A DNA stretch of 54,879 nt from Nitrospira sp. (GTDB lineage: Bacteria; Nitrospirota; Nitrospiria; Nitrospirales; Nitrospiraceae). Shown here in pieces: positions 1 to 10,018 of this stretch (positions are counted from its first letter, which is position 1; every line of letters begins with the position of its first letter). The position numbers were made by a program, and so were the translations under genes. A model generated the notes under the pieces. That model worked only from the letters and a program-made list of their open reading frames with translations. It did not search any database and was not told where the DNA came from. Location: NCBI GenBank assembly GCA_024330965.1, contig JANDJL010000020.1:1-54879 (forward strand), read 5' to 3'.

Positions 1-142
1 TCGAATCCAACCCGTGCGAATACCCAAATGTCCGCTGATATAAGACCCAAAAAATCCCAATCGCTAACATCGCAAACCAGCCAATCTTCCACGGCCGCGA
101 ATCATACCACTCCGAAATGTCATAACCCCGCTCTGCCGCCAT
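1..142 (-). CDS. amoC: Ammonia monooxygenase subunit C, N-terminal fragment
   Basis: Only the first 47 codons lie in the window; the gene continues past the left edge. The start ATG at 140-142 follows a good ribosome binding site (GGAGGG, 143-160 region). The peptide carries [10 protein letters not shown] near the N-terminus, then a hydrophobic segment (about residues 20-36), then [13 protein letters not shown]. From memory of the family, betaproteobacterial AmoC reads GYDMSLWYDS ... YQRTFAYSHGMDS at the same spacing, while methanotroph PmoC differs (YGWSAGLDSF). AmoC is an integral membrane subunit of the copper ammonia monooxygenase, which oxidises ammonia to hydroxylamine. Together with the Nitrospira-like gene set around it this suggests a comammox Nitrospira. 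Whether amoA and amoB follow, or this is one of the solitary amoC copies such genomes carry, cannot be seen here. Confidence 0.88.
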   Translation of the reverse strand, partial: MAAERGYDISEWYDSRPWKIGWFAMLAIGIFWVLYQRTFGYSHGLDS

Positions 143-261
143 AGGTCATCCCTCCTTCATGTTTGAAAAATTAACCTGCCTCGCACTATCCTCTGCTTCT
201 CGTTTCTACACCTTTCAGTTACAAGGCGCCTTCACACTGAACCCCCTTTTTCTCGGTTTTA

Positions 262-290
262 ATTTTATCTCTAGTTAGGTCCATTTTCAA
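262..290 (-). promoter_or_regulatory. Sigma70-like promoter of amoC
   Basis: On the minus strand a TTGAAA -35 box (285-290) is followed after exactly 17 bases by a TAAAAT -10 box (262-267). Transcription would start near 255, giving a leader of about 110 bases before the amoC ATG at 142. Both hexamers are one mismatch from consensus. No other gene lies to the right on this strand before lysC ends at 613, so the promoter probably serves amoC. Confidence 0.6.
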
Positions 291-300
291 GGACTTGAAA
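285..300. promoter_or_regulatory. Palindromic operator candidate over the amoC -35 box
   Basis: TTTCAAGGACTTGAAA is an inverted repeat with two perfect 7-base arms (285-291 and 294-300) and a 2-base centre. Its left arm covers the -35 hexamer of the amoC promoter, so a protein bound here would block or contact RNA polymerase directly. The repeat is seen; the regulator is unknown. Confidence 0.4.
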
Positions 301-612
301 GATCATTATTTTTCAATCGCTTAGCGTAACACCCGACCGATTCCCTCAGAAATGAACAGGCCAACTGCCCTCGCGTAGTCCACATCTCCGGCGACGTTAA
401 TCTCACCAGCTCCTCCGCCAAAACCCAAGCCGTCCATTTTGTAAACAGTCGCTATTCTCAGTGAGTGGGTATATTTTATGGTCTCAATCGTCGTCCTCTG
501 AATATTGCGAAATGAATGTTGAGACTATTGCAGGAGGCAACGCTTGCACAAAGAACATGAGACTCAAAACCGATACGCACCCTCTCAGGGCTTTTGACTT
601 TTTGTGACCCTA
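301..612. other. Intergenic stretch between the amoC promoter and lysC
   Basis: No credible open reading frame, RNA gene or repeat is visible. lysC ends at 613 on the minus strand, so this should hold its transcription end, but I see no hairpin with a T-run. The sequence is more AT-rich than the flanking genes, as expected of a regulatory spacer upstream of amoC. Confidence 0.5.
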
Positions 613-1836
613 TCAGGCCCGATCTTGATCAAGGCCAAACGCCGTATGCAAAGAGCGCATGGCCAACTCAAGATACTTCTCCTCAATCACGCAGGAAATC
701 TTGATCTCCGAAGTGCTGATCATCATGATGTTGATCCCTTCCCGTGAAAGCACATCAAACATTCTGGCCGCGACACCGGAATGTGAGCGCATGCCGACAC
801 CAACGAGCGAGACCTTGGCAATCGCCTCGGTGATGGACACAGACTTGGCTTCAATGTCCTTCGCCACAGCCTGGATGATCGGTTCGGCTTTTCTAAGATC
901 CGCGCGAGGGATCGTGAACGACACGTCCGTCAACGTCGCCTGGCTGATGTTCTGAATGATCATATCAACGTTGATGTTAGCCTGGGCCACCGGCCCGAAA
1001 ATTCTTGCCGCGATACCCGGCTTGTCCGGCACGCCAACAATGGTCACTTTCGCCTGGTTTCGGTCACCGGTGACCCCTGCCACCGCCACCGCTTCCATAT
1101 CCGGGTCTTCTTTCGTCACGAGCGTCCCTCTCCCCTCTTTGAAACTTGAATTGACCTCGACCGGCACATTGAACTTGGCGGCAAATTCGACCGACCTGGT
1201 TTGAAGCACCTTGGCCCCCAAACTAGCCATTTCCAGCATTTCTTCATATGAAATCTTGTCGATACGCCTGGCAGCCGGCACGATGTTGGGATCCGCCGTA
1301 TACACGCCGTCCACGTCCGTAAAAATGATGCAGCGATCGGCTTTCAAGGCCGCCGCCAGCGCGACAGCGGACAGGTCGGATCCACCTCGCCCCAGCGTTG
1401 TAACATCAGACTTTTCATTGATGCCCTGAAAACCGGCGACCACCGGAACGACTCCCTCTTTCAGGGCCTCGCGGATACGGTCCGCCGACACCCGCGCGAT
1501 GCGCGCCTTGGTATGGGCGCTGTCGGTCAGAATGCCGACCTGCCTTCCCGTATAGGATCGTGCGTTGATCCCCCGGCCCCTCAGTTCCATTGCCAACAGC
1601 GCGATGGTCACCCGTTCACCCGTCGACAGGAGCATATCGAGCTCCCGCTCGTCGGGATTTGGGGTCACCTCATGGGCCAGCTTGATCAAACGGTCCGTTT
1701 CTCCACTCATGGCCGAAAGGACCACGACCACCTTGTGTCCTTCCGAACAGGCACGAGCGACTCGATCGGCAACGCGATGGATTCGTTCGACTGATCCGAC
1801 GGAAGTCCCGCCGTATTTTTGGACGATGAGCGCCAC
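613..1836 (-). CDS. lysC: Aspartate kinase
   Basis: Phosphorylates L-aspartate, the first step to lysine, threonine and methionine, in the cytoplasm. The 407-residue product opens with the kinase signature KYGGTS (residues 7-12), carries the amino-acid kinase fold through about residue 240 and ends in a tandem ACT region (about 265-400), the usual site of feedback inhibition by lysine or threonine. Length is typical of the monofunctional bacterial enzyme. The start codon is GTG at 1834-1836, five bases after the stop of the ApgM-like gene, so translation is probably coupled. It is the last gene of a five-gene aspartate-family operon. Confidence 0.95.
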   Translation of the reverse strand: MALIVQKYGGTSVGSVERIHRVADRVARACSEGHKVVVVLSAMSGETDRLIKLAHEVTPNPDERELDMLLSTGERVTIALLAMELRGRGINARSYTGRQVGILTDSAHTKARIARVSADRIREALKEGVVPVVAGFQGINEKSDVTTLGRGGSDLSAVALAAALKADRCIIFTDVDGVYTADPNIVPAARRIDKISYEEMLEMASLGAKVLQTRSVEFAAKFNVPVEVNSSFKEGRGTLVTKEDPDMEAVAVAGVTGDRNQAKVTIVGVPDKPGIAARIFGPVAQANINVDMIIQNISQATLTDVSFTIPRADLRKAEPIIQAVAKDIEAKSVSITEAIAKVSLVGVGMRSHSGVAARMFDVLSREGINIMMISTSEIKISCVIEEKYLELAMRSLHTAFGLDQDRA

Positions 1837-1841
1837 CGACT

Positions 1842-3050
1842 CTATCCGTTCGCAAAAAGCCGATTGATGAACTTGGTGGCATCTCTGGGAGGGAGATTAG
1901 TCGCTTGGGCGTCCTGCTCCGTAAAACGCCGGCTCGATGATGGCACACCCTTCCGGCCTCTCTCTCCGAAAGCGTAGAGAGCGCGCCCCTCTGCCTTGCC
2001 ATGATCGCACACGACAAGATACCGATACGGCCCTTGCCGTTCCAACCCCTCGATTAAAGGACCGACCAGTTCTCGATCAAACGCCTCGATGCCGAGAACT
2101 TTTGCTTTGGGGTCGGTGCTGTGAATCGCCTCATCCGTCAAGCCGCCATGGATATAGACAAAGTCTTTCTTGGTGTATTCCTCAAGCGCCACGGCCGCCT
2201 TCGTTCGCAAATCTCCGCCCGCAAGCCGATCAAGATCGACCGCCTCCAGACCAGCGGCAATACCAATCCCCCGATGGACGTCGCTGGTCGCCACGACCGC
2301 CCCCCTGACACGATACTGTTCCGGAAGACTGGGCCACGCAACCGCTCGACCTTCTCCCCATAGCCAGACACAATTCGCGGGTTTTTTCCCGGCGGCCAGA
2401 CGGTCGTCGTTGACGGGATGATTGCGAAGAATCAGATAGGCTGCATCCATCAGCTTCCGAAGGATGTCGGACCCATCACCAGTCGGCAACGCCTCAGCGA
2501 TGGATCTCCCTAACACGGTTTGAGGATCCACACACTTCGCCCGAGGTTTGCCGTTAACCCACACCATGATGTGTCGATGGCCTGACCCCGGGTAAAATTG
2601 AATGGTCTCAGACCCTAACTGTTCATTGATCGCCTCAATCAATTCTCGCGCCTCTTCCGTTTCAATCAAGCCTCCTGTCGCGTCATCCATCACCACATGA
2701 GGACCTAATTTCTTGATGTCGTCGCCTGGCTTTCCACCTTCAGGCCTGAGAGTCACCATCGTGCTGCGATAGACGACATCCTGTTCCGTTACCGAGACGC
2801 CCAAGCTGACCGCTTCAAGCGGGCCTGGCCCCTGATAGTACTTCTTAGGATCATAACCGAGAATCGCTGTTCCGGTCGCTCCGCTTCCATGCAGGACCCC
2901 CTCGGCATGGATGACAAGCTGGCCCAGTTCACCGTTCTGGGCCAAGCGATCGAGGTTCGGTGTCGCAGAAGCCTGAAGCGGGGTGCGCCCATCCAGTTCC
3001 GGGCGGGGCTGTCCGGCCATTCCGGCCGCATGCAGGATCAGATACTTCAT
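1842..3050 (-). CDS. ApgM-like protein of the threonine operon, candidate homoserine kinase
   Basis: The 402-residue protein belongs to the archaeal-type cofactor-independent phosphoglycerate mutase family (alkaline phosphatase superfamily). Members beside threonine genes have been proposed as replacement homoserine kinases, and here it lies between thrC and lysC with no thrB in the operon. Visible active-site elements are Ser56 in [14 protein letters not shown], Asp306 and His310 in DEAIH, and Asp349-His350 in VVCDHG. Two usual metal ligands are missing: the N-terminal motif normally GDGMAD reads AAGMAG (Ala9 in place of Asp), and the late His that normally follows the DH motif is absent. 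It is therefore unlikely to be an ordinary glycolytic mutase. Family assignment is firm; the homoserine kinase role is inference from context. Confidence 0.75.
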   Translation of the reverse strand: MKYLILHAAGMAGQPRPELDGRTPLQASATPNLDRLAQNGELGQLVIHAEGVLHGSGATGTAILGYDPKKYYQGPGPLEAVSLGVSVTEQDVVYRSTMVTLRPEGGKPGDDIKKLGPHVVMDDATGGLIETEEARELIEAINEQLGSETIQFYPGSGHRHIMVWVNGKPRAKCVDPQTVLGRSIAEALPTGDGSDILRKLMDAAYLILRNHPVNDDRLAAGKKPANCVWLWGEGRAVAWPSLPEQYRVRGAVVATSDVHRGIGIAAGLEAVDLDRLAGGDLRTKAAVALEEYTKKDFVYIHGGLTDEAIHSTDPKAKVLGIEAFDRELVGPLIEGLERQGPYRYLVVCDHGKAEGRALYAFGERGRKGVPSSSRRFTEQDAQATNLPPRDATKFINRLFANG

Positions 3051-3066
3051 CCAAACTTCTCCGGAT

Positions 3067-4125
3067 TCAGACCTCCAATAAACGGACGACGTCCTCGTGG
3101 GTCGCCTTGACGGTCAGCGGTTGTTTCGACACACTGATGGCAATATCGGCATCCTTCAATCCATGGCCGGTCAAGGTACAGACCACCGTCTCACCTTCCC
3201 GAAGCCCTCCAGTGCGGTATAACTTCGTGACGCCGGCTACGGATGCCGCGGAAGCCGGTTCGCAAAACACACCCTCCGTTCTCGCCACGGCCGCATAGGC
3301 CGAGAGGATCTCCTCATCGGTCACCATATCAATAGCCCCCGAGGATTCCTGGACGGCCTGTAACGCCGAGTTCCAGCTGGCGGGGTTCCCTATTCGGATC
3401 GCCGTCGCCACGGTGTGCGGCTGTTCGACAACCCGACCTAACACGATGGGAGCCGCACCGGCGGCTTGAAACCCCATCATTCGCGGCAGCCTGGTGATTT
3501 GATTGGCCTCACGATATTCACGATAGCCCTTCCAATAGGCAGTAATGTTGCCCGCGTTGCCGACCGGGAGCACATGGAGCGCGGGCGCATCGCCCAATTG
3601 GTCGCACACCTCAAACGCGGCGGTCTTTTGGCCCTCGATTCGAAAGGGGTTCAAGGAATTGACCAACTCGATCCGCCGCGAGGCAGCCACGTCCTTGACG
3701 AGCGCCAGGGCCTGATCGAAATTGCCCTCGATCTGAATGACCGTCGCCTGATGCATCATCGCCTGGGAGAGTTTGCCCATCGCGATTTTTCCGGCAGGAA
3801 TCAAAACGTACACGGCCAAGCCGGCCCGCGCTCCATAGGCCGCCGCCGAGGCAGACGTATTCCCCGTCGAGGCACAAATCACGGCGCGTCTTCCCTGCTC
3901 GACGGCCTTCGAGATGGCCAAGGTCATCCCTCTGTCTTTGAACGAACCAGTCGGATTGACGCCCTCGAACTTGAGATAGAGATCGATACCGGGAGCGATC
4001 GCCTGGGCCAGTCGAACCGCGCGAATGAGGGGCGTGTTACCTTCCAACAGGCTGATGACAGGTGTCCTTTCCGACACCGGGAGGAACTTGCGATACTCCT
4101 CGATAATGCCCCGCCATCGATTCAT
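3067..4125 (-). CDS. thrC: Threonine synthase
   Basis: A PLP enzyme that converts O-phosphohomoserine to threonine. The 352-residue product has the cofactor lysine in SFKDRG (Lys63), the GNTPL substrate loop at residues 29-33 and an [14 protein letters not shown] phosphate-binding loop. It is the short bacterial and archaeal type without an N-terminal extension. The ATG at 4123-4125 is chosen because an upstream in-frame extension would run inside hom and shows no family similarity; this leaves a 16-base gap after hom. Because its substrate is phosphohomoserine, the cell must have a homoserine kinase, which sharpens interest in the ApgM-like gene 16 bases downstream. Confidence 0.95.
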   Translation of the reverse strand: MNRWRGIIEEYRKFLPVSERTPVISLLEGNTPLIRAVRLAQAIAPGIDLYLKFEGVNPTGSFKDRGMTLAISKAVEQGRRAVICASTGNTSASAAAYGARAGLAVYVLIPAGKIAMGKLSQAMMHQATVIQIEGNFDQALALVKDVAASRRIELVNSLNPFRIEGQKTAAFEVCDQLGDAPALHVLPVGNAGNITAYWKGYREYREANQITRLPRMMGFQAAGAAPIVLGRVVEQPHTVATAIRIGNPASWNSALQAVQESSGAIDMVTDEEILSAYAAVARTEGVFCEPASAASVAGVTKLYRTGGLREGETVVCTLTGHGLKDADIAISVSKQPLTVKATHEDVVRLLEV

Positions 4126-4141
4126 TTGATCGCTCGTTTGA

Positions 4142-5455
4142 TTACTCGTCCTTGCCTTCCACCCGAATGAGCGTCGCAGGTTCCGAGACAAAGGGTTTGC
4201 GATTGATCTCCGCAAGGGCGTTCTGCACGTCGCGCTCGCTGGCCATGTGGGTCTTGATGACAACAGGCACCGTTTGCCCTTCACGACGGCCCTGTTGCAA
4301 CACCGAGGAGATGCTGATTCTGCAACGGCCCAATTCTCCGGCAATCTGGGCCAGCACACCGGGCTGGTCAACCACCATGAACCGCAGGTAATAGAGCGAA
4401 GAAATTTCTTCAATCGGCTTCACGCGCAACGGCCGGCGCTGATCCTGACGAAACGACGCAGTCGGCACGCGACCCGTGGCACCCGAGAGCACGTCCCTCC
4501 CGATGGCGATGACATCGCTCACGACGGCCTGGCCGGTCGGCATCGATCCGGCGCCCCTTCCGTACAAGACGAGATCCCCGACTGCGTCCCCGACCAACTG
4601 AATCGCGTTGTACACGCCGTCAACCCTTGCAATGGGAGAGGTCGCAGGCAGCATGGTGGGATGCACCCTGGCCTCGATCTCCCCATCCACCAGCTTTGCG
4701 ATTCCCAACAGCTTGATGACGAACCCGAATGCTTTTGCATAGGCGATGTCCGTCGGAGTAATGCGCGTGATGCCCTCTGTATAGATCTCCTTGACGTTGA
4801 CCGGCGTGCCATAGGCGAGATTGACGAGGATCGCCAGTTTGTGGGCGGAATCAATGCCCTGGATGTCGAAGGTCGGATCCGCCTCTGCATAGCCGGCTTG
4901 CTGGGCATCCCGTAACACCGCATCGAAATCATGACCCTCCTGGGTCATGCGAGACAAGATATAGTTGGAGGTGCCGTTAATGATGCCATAAATCGAACGA
5001 ATTGCGTCACCCGCAAGTCCCTCCGTCAAGGACCTGATAACCGGAATGCCGCCTCCAACACTCGCTTCGAACCCCACTTCCACACCTTTGCGGGCCGCAG
5101 CGTCGTAGATCTCTTCGCCGTGAATGGCCAACAGCGCTTTATTCGCGGTCACCACATGTTTTCCCGCGGCAATGGCATCCAGCACGATTCGCTTGGCGAT
5201 ATCACAGCCCCCGATCAGCTCCACAACGATATCGACGGCTGGATCAGCCAAAACGGCTCCGACATCGGTCGTCAACACACCAGGGGGAAGCGAGACCCCG
5301 CGATCCTTGACAATGTCGAGGTCGGCGATCCGAATCAATTCCACGGGCACGCCCACTCGACGCCGAATGAGCGCGGCGTTGTCGAGCAGCACCTTCGCTA
5401 CCCCGGTACCAACCGTGCCGAACCCGATCACACCGACCCCAATGCGCGACTTCAT
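4142..5455 (-). CDS. hom: Homoserine dehydrogenase
   Basis: Reduces aspartate semialdehyde to homoserine with NAD(P)H. The 437-residue protein starts with a Rossmann loop GFGTVGTG (residues 11-18), has the catalytic domain in the middle and a C-terminal ACT domain (about 355-430) for feedback regulation, probably by threonine. It is monofunctional, not fused to aspartate kinase. Its ATG overlaps the stop of the upstream aminotransferase by four bases, a sign of translational coupling. Confidence 0.96.
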   Translation of the reverse strand: MKSRIGVGVIGFGTVGTGVAKVLLDNAALIRRRVGVPVELIRIADLDIVKDRGVSLPPGVLTTDVGAVLADPAVDIVVELIGGCDIAKRIVLDAIAAGKHVVTANKALLAIHGEEIYDAAARKGVEVGFEASVGGGIPVIRSLTEGLAGDAIRSIYGIINGTSNYILSRMTQEGHDFDAVLRDAQQAGYAEADPTFDIQGIDSAHKLAILVNLAYGTPVNVKEIYTEGITRITPTDIAYAKAFGFVIKLLGIAKLVDGEIEARVHPTMLPATSPIARVDGVYNAIQLVGDAVGDLVLYGRGAGSMPTGQAVVSDVIAIGRDVLSGATGRVPTASFRQDQRRPLRVKPIEEISSLYYLRFMVVDQPGVLAQIAGELGRCRISISSVLQQGRREGQTVPVVIKTHMASERDVQNALAEINRKPFVSEPATLIRVEGKDE

Positions 5456-6648
5456 TCCTGCGCCTCGTTCAACTTGAGGGCTTTGCGGATCCCCCTGACG
5501 GCTTGGCGCGTGCGATGCTCATTTTCGACCAATCCAAAACGGACATATTCATCGCCCCCTTCACCGAATCCGATCCCCGGTGACACCGCGACTTTGGCCT
5601 CCTTCAGCAGCAACTTCGAAAATTCAAGCGAACCCATGTGCCGATACGGCAGCGGGATTCTGGCCCACACAAACATTGTGGCCAATGGCTTGGCCACCTT
5701 CCAACCGATTCGATTGAGTCCGTCAACCAGAGTATCGCGCCGTCTCTGATACCGCTGTACCGTTTCTCTGACGCAATCCTGTGGTCCATTGAGTGCAATC
5801 ACGCTGGCAATTTGGATCGGTTGAAAAATGCCGTAATCCAGGTAGCTCTTGATTTTGGCCAATGCCCCCACGACCTCTCGATTGCCGACGCAGAAGCCGA
5901 CGCGCCAACCCGGCATGTTGTACGCCTTCGAAAGAGTATAAAACTCGACGCCGACATCCTTCGCTCCGGGGATTTGGAGAAAACTCGGTGCCTTGTAGCC
6001 GTCAAACACCAGATCGGCATAGGCCAGATCATGGATGACAATGACCTGGTGTTCTTTGGCAAATGCCACGATCTTTTTGAAAAACTCCAAATCGACCACG
6101 GCGGTGGTCGGATTGTGGGGAAAGTTCACGACCAATATTTTGGGGCGTGGAAACGTTTGGCGATACACTCGAGTCAACTCTTCGAAAAAATCCCGATCCT
6201 CGCGGAGCTCAATCCCTCTGACTTCCCCCCCCGCAATGATGAAGCTGTACATATGGATCGGATAGGTCGGCGTCGGCGTCAACACGACATCCCCGGGGCC
6301 GATCATCGCCAGAGCCAGGTGGGCAAGCCCTTCTTTCGACCCGATTGTGACAATGGCTTCGGTTTCCGGATCCAGATCGACGTCGTAGTTCCGTTTATAC
6401 CATCCGCATATGGCATGCCTGAGCTTGGTGATGCCCCGTGAAGCGGAATAGCGATGATTCTTTCCTTTCCGAGCCGCCTCGATCAGCTTGTCGACGATAT
6501 GGGAAGGAGTGGGTTGGTCGGGGTTGCCCATTCCAAAATCAATGATGTCTTCGCCGCGCTGACGAGCCTCCAACTTGAGCGATTGCACCTGAGCAAAGAC
6601 ATACGGAGGGAGTCGCTTAATTCGATAAAACCCGTCCCCGAAACCCAT
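5452..6648 (-). CDS. Class I/II PLP aminotransferase, AlaC-like
   Basis: A 398-residue fold-type I aminotransferase. The PLP lysine is Lys241 in [15 protein letters not shown], with the NFPHNPT motif before it and VRFGLVEN near the C-terminus. It resembles AlaC alanine transaminases and LL-diaminopimelate aminotransferase relatives. As first gene of the hom-thrC-lysC operon it may interconvert aspartate, alanine or another 2-oxo acid pair, but the substrate cannot be read from sequence. The ATG has a strong GGAGGAGG ribosome binding site and lies about 58 bases after the predicted transcription start. Confidence 0.85.
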   Translation of the reverse strand: MGFGDGFYRIKRLPPYVFAQVQSLKLEARQRGEDIIDFGMGNPDQPTPSHIVDKLIEAARKGKNHRYSASRGITKLRHAICGWYKRNYDVDLDPETEAIVTIGSKEGLAHLALAMIGPGDVVLTPTPTYPIHMYSFIIAGGEVRGIELREDRDFFEELTRVYRQTFPRPKILVVNFPHNPTTAVVDLEFFKKIVAFAKEHQVIVIHDLAYADLVFDGYKAPSFLQIPGAKDVGVEFYTLSKAYNMPGWRVGFCVGNREVVGALAKIKSYLDYGIFQPIQIASVIALNGPQDCVRETVQRYQRRRDTLVDGLNRIGWKVAKPLATMFVWARIPLPYRHMGSLEFSKLLLKEAKVAVSPGIGFGEGGDEYVRFGLVENEHRTRQAVRGIRKALKLNEAQE

Positions 6649-6712
6649 AGCCCTCCTCCGGTCACCCTGAACGTTTTCTCATAGCACAGACACGATGGCA
6701 ACAAGAAGGCGT

Positions 6713-6741
6713 ATTGTATTGGATGTCCGATGTCGAGTCAA
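6713..6741 (-). promoter_or_regulatory. Sigma70-like promoter of the aspartate-family operon
   Basis: A TTGACT -35 box (6736-6741) and a TACAAT -10 box (6713-6718) on the minus strand are separated by 17 bases, one mismatch each from consensus. Transcription would start near 6706. The gap 6649-6981 holds otherwise only leader sequence for the divergent pdxJ; no convincing gene or plus-strand promoter was found in 6742-6981. Confidence 0.7.
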
Positions 6742-6981
6742 TTTGCCTTGTGATTCTGTGGGGTTCCGTCCTTCTCTCGTATGAACCCCTCGGCGACCTC
6801 ATCCCCCCCTACGAACATGAGGCATCTGCCAAGAAGGCAAGAAGGATTGACCGGTTGCTTCGACATGTTCTTGCCCCCTGTCCGGCCTTTCTGCTACTAA
6901 TACAAACAGCCACCGCTCATTTCCATTGAGTTGTCCGTACGTTTCTTCTGATGACTTATTTGACGGAGTAGATGGCGGGGG

Positions 6982-7695
6982 ATGGCTCGACTGGGTGTCA
7001 ATATTGATCACGTTGCGACCTTGCGGCAAGCACGGGGCGGAGCCGACCCCGACCCGCTGGCTGCTGCCGTGTTGGTGGAGCTGGCCGGTGCGGACGGGCT
7101 TGTCGTTCATCTTCGTGAAGACCGCCGTCACATTCAAGATCGCGACCTCCAGCTTCTCCGGGAAATCACCCGCACCAAGCTGGATCTCGAAATGGCGGCG
7201 GACGAGGCGATGGTCAAGATCGCTCTGACCGTCAAACCAGATCTGGTCACCCTTGTTCCGGAAAAACGGCAGGAACTCACTACGGAGGGCGGTCTGGATG
7301 TTATGGGGCAACGTGAGCGAATCGAGCGCGCGGTCGGACTCCTCCACAACGGTGGAATTCCTGTCAGCTTGTTTATCGAGCCCGATCTCCCGCAGATTAA
7401 GGCCGCGCATAAAATTGCCGCCGATTTCGTTGAACTCCACACGGGACGCTACGCAAACGCCACAAGGTCCAAGGAGGCCGACGCCGAATACGACGCGATC
7501 GCCCAGGCGGCCAAGCTGGCTTACAAACTCGGCATGGGCGTGAACGCCGGACATGGATTGAACTATCGGAACGTGAAACGATTGACCCACATCCCGGAAA
7601 TCGTGGAATACAACATCGGCCATAGCATCGTCGCACGGGCCGTCTTCGTGGGCCTGCCGCAGGCCGTCAAGGAAATGAAGGCTTTGCTCGGTTGA
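6982..7695 (+). CDS. pdxJ: Pyridoxine 5'-phosphate synthase
   Basis: Condenses 1-deoxy-D-xylulose 5-phosphate with 3-amino-2-oxopropyl phosphate to pyridoxine 5'-phosphate, the last ring-forming step of the DXP-dependent vitamin B6 route. The 237-residue product shows the family signatures: [15 protein letters not shown] at the N-terminus, [36 protein letters not shown] and [11 protein letters not shown]. The ATG at 6982 follows GCGGGGG; an ATG ten bases upstream is out of frame. B6 supply links functionally to the several PLP enzymes in the window, though not in one operon. Confidence 0.97.
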   Translation: MARLGVNIDHVATLRQARGGADPDPLAAAVLVELAGADGLVVHLREDRRHIQDRDLQLLREITRTKLDLEMAADEAMVKIALTVKPDLVTLVPEKRQELTTEGGLDVMGQRERIERAVGLLHNGGIPVSLFIEPDLPQIKAAHKIAADFVELHTGRYANATRSKEADAEYDAIAQAAKLAYKLGMGVNAGHGLNYRNVKRLTHIPEIVEYNIGHSIVARAVFVGLPQAVKEMKALLG

Positions 7696-7857
7696 TCTTC
7701 GCGATGTCGCTCCGTGCCGTCTCCCGATCCTTCCACGGTAGGGGCTGTGGGGGAGCTCGGGTCTCTCCTCGATCGACCTGATCCTGGAAGTAGACCTTCC
7801 TGAATGGCCGTGTCTCTCTCCTCTGTCAACACGTTTCAGGACCGCTAGAGGTCGAAG

Positions 7858-9414
7858 ATGCTCAAGGTCGTTAGCGGCGCGCAAATGCAAGAACTGGATC
7901 GGCGTACGATAGCAGAAGCCGGCATTCCGGCAAGGGTGCTGATGGAACGAGCTGGCATCGGCGTCGCAACCGCCGTGCTGGAGACGTTCGGGCCGATAAA
8001 AGGCAAACGAGTCACGGTTCTGTGCGGCAAAGGGAACAATGGAGGCGATGGGTTCGTCGCCGCCAGGCTCCTCCACCGTGAAGGAGCAAAGGTCCAGGTG
8101 GTGATGATGACCCCGGCCTCCGATTTAAGCCCGGACGCCTCGTTCATGTACCGGCGCTTTGTTCGGCTGGCTGGAAAATCCAGCGCCCACCTTTTTACTT
8201 CACGAGATCAACTCACCGCTCTTTTTCAGGAGAGCGACGTTTTGATCGATGCGCTTCTTGGGACCGGTCTAACCTCAGAAATCTCCGGTCGCTATGCTGA
8301 CATCATCGATTGTATCAATGACGCAGGTCGCCCCGTCGTGGCTGTGGATCTCCCGTCCGGTCTCCATGCCGATACCGGCCGGGCGTTGGGACGGGCCGTA
8401 CGGGCATCGATCACGGTGTCGTTTGGTTTGCCGAAATTGGGCCTCTTCCAAAATGACGGCATTGACCTTGCCGGATCGGTCAAGATTGTGGATATCGGTT
8501 TCCCCTCCGCTTTAGTTGATTCCCTTAACAGCCATGTCACGTTGATTACACCGGCATTCGTGCGGACATCCCTGCCGCCACGTAAGGCTTCGAGCCATAA
8601 AGGAACCTTCGGCCATGCCGGGATCATCGCCGGGTCCGTTGGGAAAACAGGGGCCGCGGCGATGGCAGCGATGGCGGCCCTTCGGGTCGGGGCTGGCCTC
8701 GTGACCGTTGCCGTCCCTTCGAGCGTGAACGACATTCTTGAGGCGAAATTGCTGGAAGCGATGACGGCACCGATGCCAGAAACGAAAGCTCGAACGTTCT
8801 CTCGCACCGCTTTTGACCGGTTGTCCGCATTTATTGCTGCAAGAACGGCGGTGGCCATCGGGCCCGGATTATCGACCCATCCAGAAACGGTAGAACTCGT
8901 TCAAGCTTTGGTCGGACAATTGGATCGTCCTTCTGTCCTTGATGCGGATGCCTTGAACGCGCTCGCGGGCCGCGCATCGACATTGACCACGTGCAAGATT
9001 CCTCCCATCCTGACACCCCATCCCGGAGAAATGGCCCGTTTGGAAGCCCACGCCACTGCCCAGACCGTGAACGCCGATCGCCTTGGAACAGCGATCGGTT
9101 TCGCCCGGGCGCGAGGAGTGTTCGTTATCCTCAAGGGAGCTCGCACCGTCATCGCCAGACCGGACGGAACCGCCGCCATTTGTCCCACCGGAAATGTGGG
9201 TATGGCGACGGCTGGAACCGGCGACATTCTCACGGGCATGTTGGTGGGCCTTTTAGCCCAAGGTGTTCCCGCGTGGGAGGCTGCTTGTGCCGCCACTTAT
9301 CTCCATGGCTGGGCCGGAGACCTGGCTGCCGCTGAGAAAGGACACGCAGGGCTGATCGCCAGAGATCTGATCGAGAAGATTCCTGCGGCTGTCAAAATGG
9401 CTTATGAGTCGTAA
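7858..9414 (+). CDS. nnrD: Bifunctional NAD(P)H-hydrate epimerase / ADP-dependent dehydratase
   Basis: Repairs hydrated NADH and NADPH. The 518-residue protein has an N-terminal epimerase (YjeF_N) domain of about 215 residues with GKGNNGGDGFVAARLL and VDLPSGLHADTG, followed by the ribokinase-like dehydratase domain containing KGTFGHAGIIAGS, LTPHPGEMARL and the AGTGDILTGML loop. This two-domain arrangement equals E. coli Nnr. It starts a tight plus-strand run with tsaE, a LapA-like gene and mutS. The start has a GAGGTCGAAG ribosome binding site. The 162 bases before it hold no gene. Confidence 0.95.
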   Translation: MLKVVSGAQMQELDRRTIAEAGIPARVLMERAGIGVATAVLETFGPIKGKRVTVLCGKGNNGGDGFVAARLLHREGAKVQVVMMTPASDLSPDASFMYRRFVRLAGKSSAHLFTSRDQLTALFQESDVLIDALLGTGLTSEISGRYADIIDCINDAGRPVVAVDLPSGLHADTGRALGRAVRASITVSFGLPKLGLFQNDGIDLAGSVKIVDIGFPSALVDSLNSHVTLITPAFVRTSLPPRKASSHKGTFGHAGIIAGSVGKTGAAAMAAMAALRVGAGLVTVAVPSSVNDILEAKLLEAMTAPMPETKARTFSRTAFDRLSAFIAARTAVAIGPGLSTHPETVELVQALVGQLDRPSVLDADALNALAGRASTLTTCKIPPILTPHPGEMARLEAHATAQTVNADRLGTAIGFARARGVFVILKGARTVIARPDGTAAICPTGNVGMATAGTGDILTGMLVGLLAQGVPAWEAACAATYLHGWAGDLAAAEKGHAGLIARDLIEKIPAAVKMAYES

Positions 9415-9487
9415 CACATCTTCAGCGACTCGTTCTCGACTCTCTTCTTCGGAGAGACATGCGCGCAAGGCCAATGGCCTCTACACG

Positions 9488-10018
9488 ATGGAACTCTTTC
9501 TCTCTTCACCCACACGGACGAATCTCTTGGGACGAACCATCGGGCGAGTTTTACACAAAGGGGATGTATTGGCGTTGACGGGCGAGCTCGGCTCCGGCAA
9601 GACAACGTTGGTGCGTGGAGTCGCCGCTGGCCTTGGCATCTCATCAGCGACCGTCAGCAGCCCGACTTTCGTTCTCGTTCATGAATATCACGGCCGACTG
9701 CCTCTTTTTCATCTTGATCTGTACCGGCTGAAGGAACCAGCCGACGCTGAAGCCATCGGGCTATCCGGTTGTTTTACCGAATCCAGCGTGACAGCCGTAG
9801 AATGGGCCGACCGTTTCCCTTTTCTTCTTCCACAAGACCACCTCGACATTTGCCTGTGGCACCGGAGCCTGACCCGGCGACGGGCTGTCTTGAAAGCCAC
9901 CGGTCCGCGGGCGGCGGGTCTTCTCCGGCGTATTAGACGATCATGGGCATTGAGTAAACGGCGATCAGGCTCCTCAATATCCCGCGTCGCCGTTCGGAGA
10001 AAGGCGGCTACGCGATGA
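9488..10018 (+). CDS. tsaE: tRNA threonylcarbamoyladenosine biosynthesis ATPase TsaE
   Basis: Subunit of the complex that makes the t6A base on ANN-decoding tRNAs. The Walker A motif is GELGSGKTT about 33 residues from the chosen start, followed by SSPTFVLVHEY, LFHLDLYRL and VEWADRF, all typical of TsaE. An upstream ATG at 9404 would add 28 low-complexity residues and overlap nnrD by 11 bases; I prefer 9488 because it gives the usual Walker A position, but neither start has a strong ribosome binding site. The C-terminal 40 residues are unusually Arg-rich. The stop overlaps the next start as ATGA. Confidence 0.9.
   Translation: MELFLSSPTRTNLLGRTIGRVLHKGDVLALTGELGSGKTTLVRGVAAGLGISSATVSSPTFVLVHEYHGRLPLFHLDLYRLKEPADAEAIGLSGCFTESSVTAVEWADRFPFLLPQDHLDICLWHRSLTRRRAVLKATGPRAAGLLRRIRRSWALSKRRSGSSISRVAVRRKAATR

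Noticed and set aside
1842..3050. Ordinary glycolytic phosphoglycerate mutase
   Set aside because: Two metal ligands are missing and the gene lies inside a threonine operon, so a housekeeping mutase role is unlikely.
6799..8076. Long minus-strand open frame across pdxJ and the nnrD start
   Set aside because: It is antisense to two well-recognised genes, has no family resemblance and lacks a ribosome binding site.
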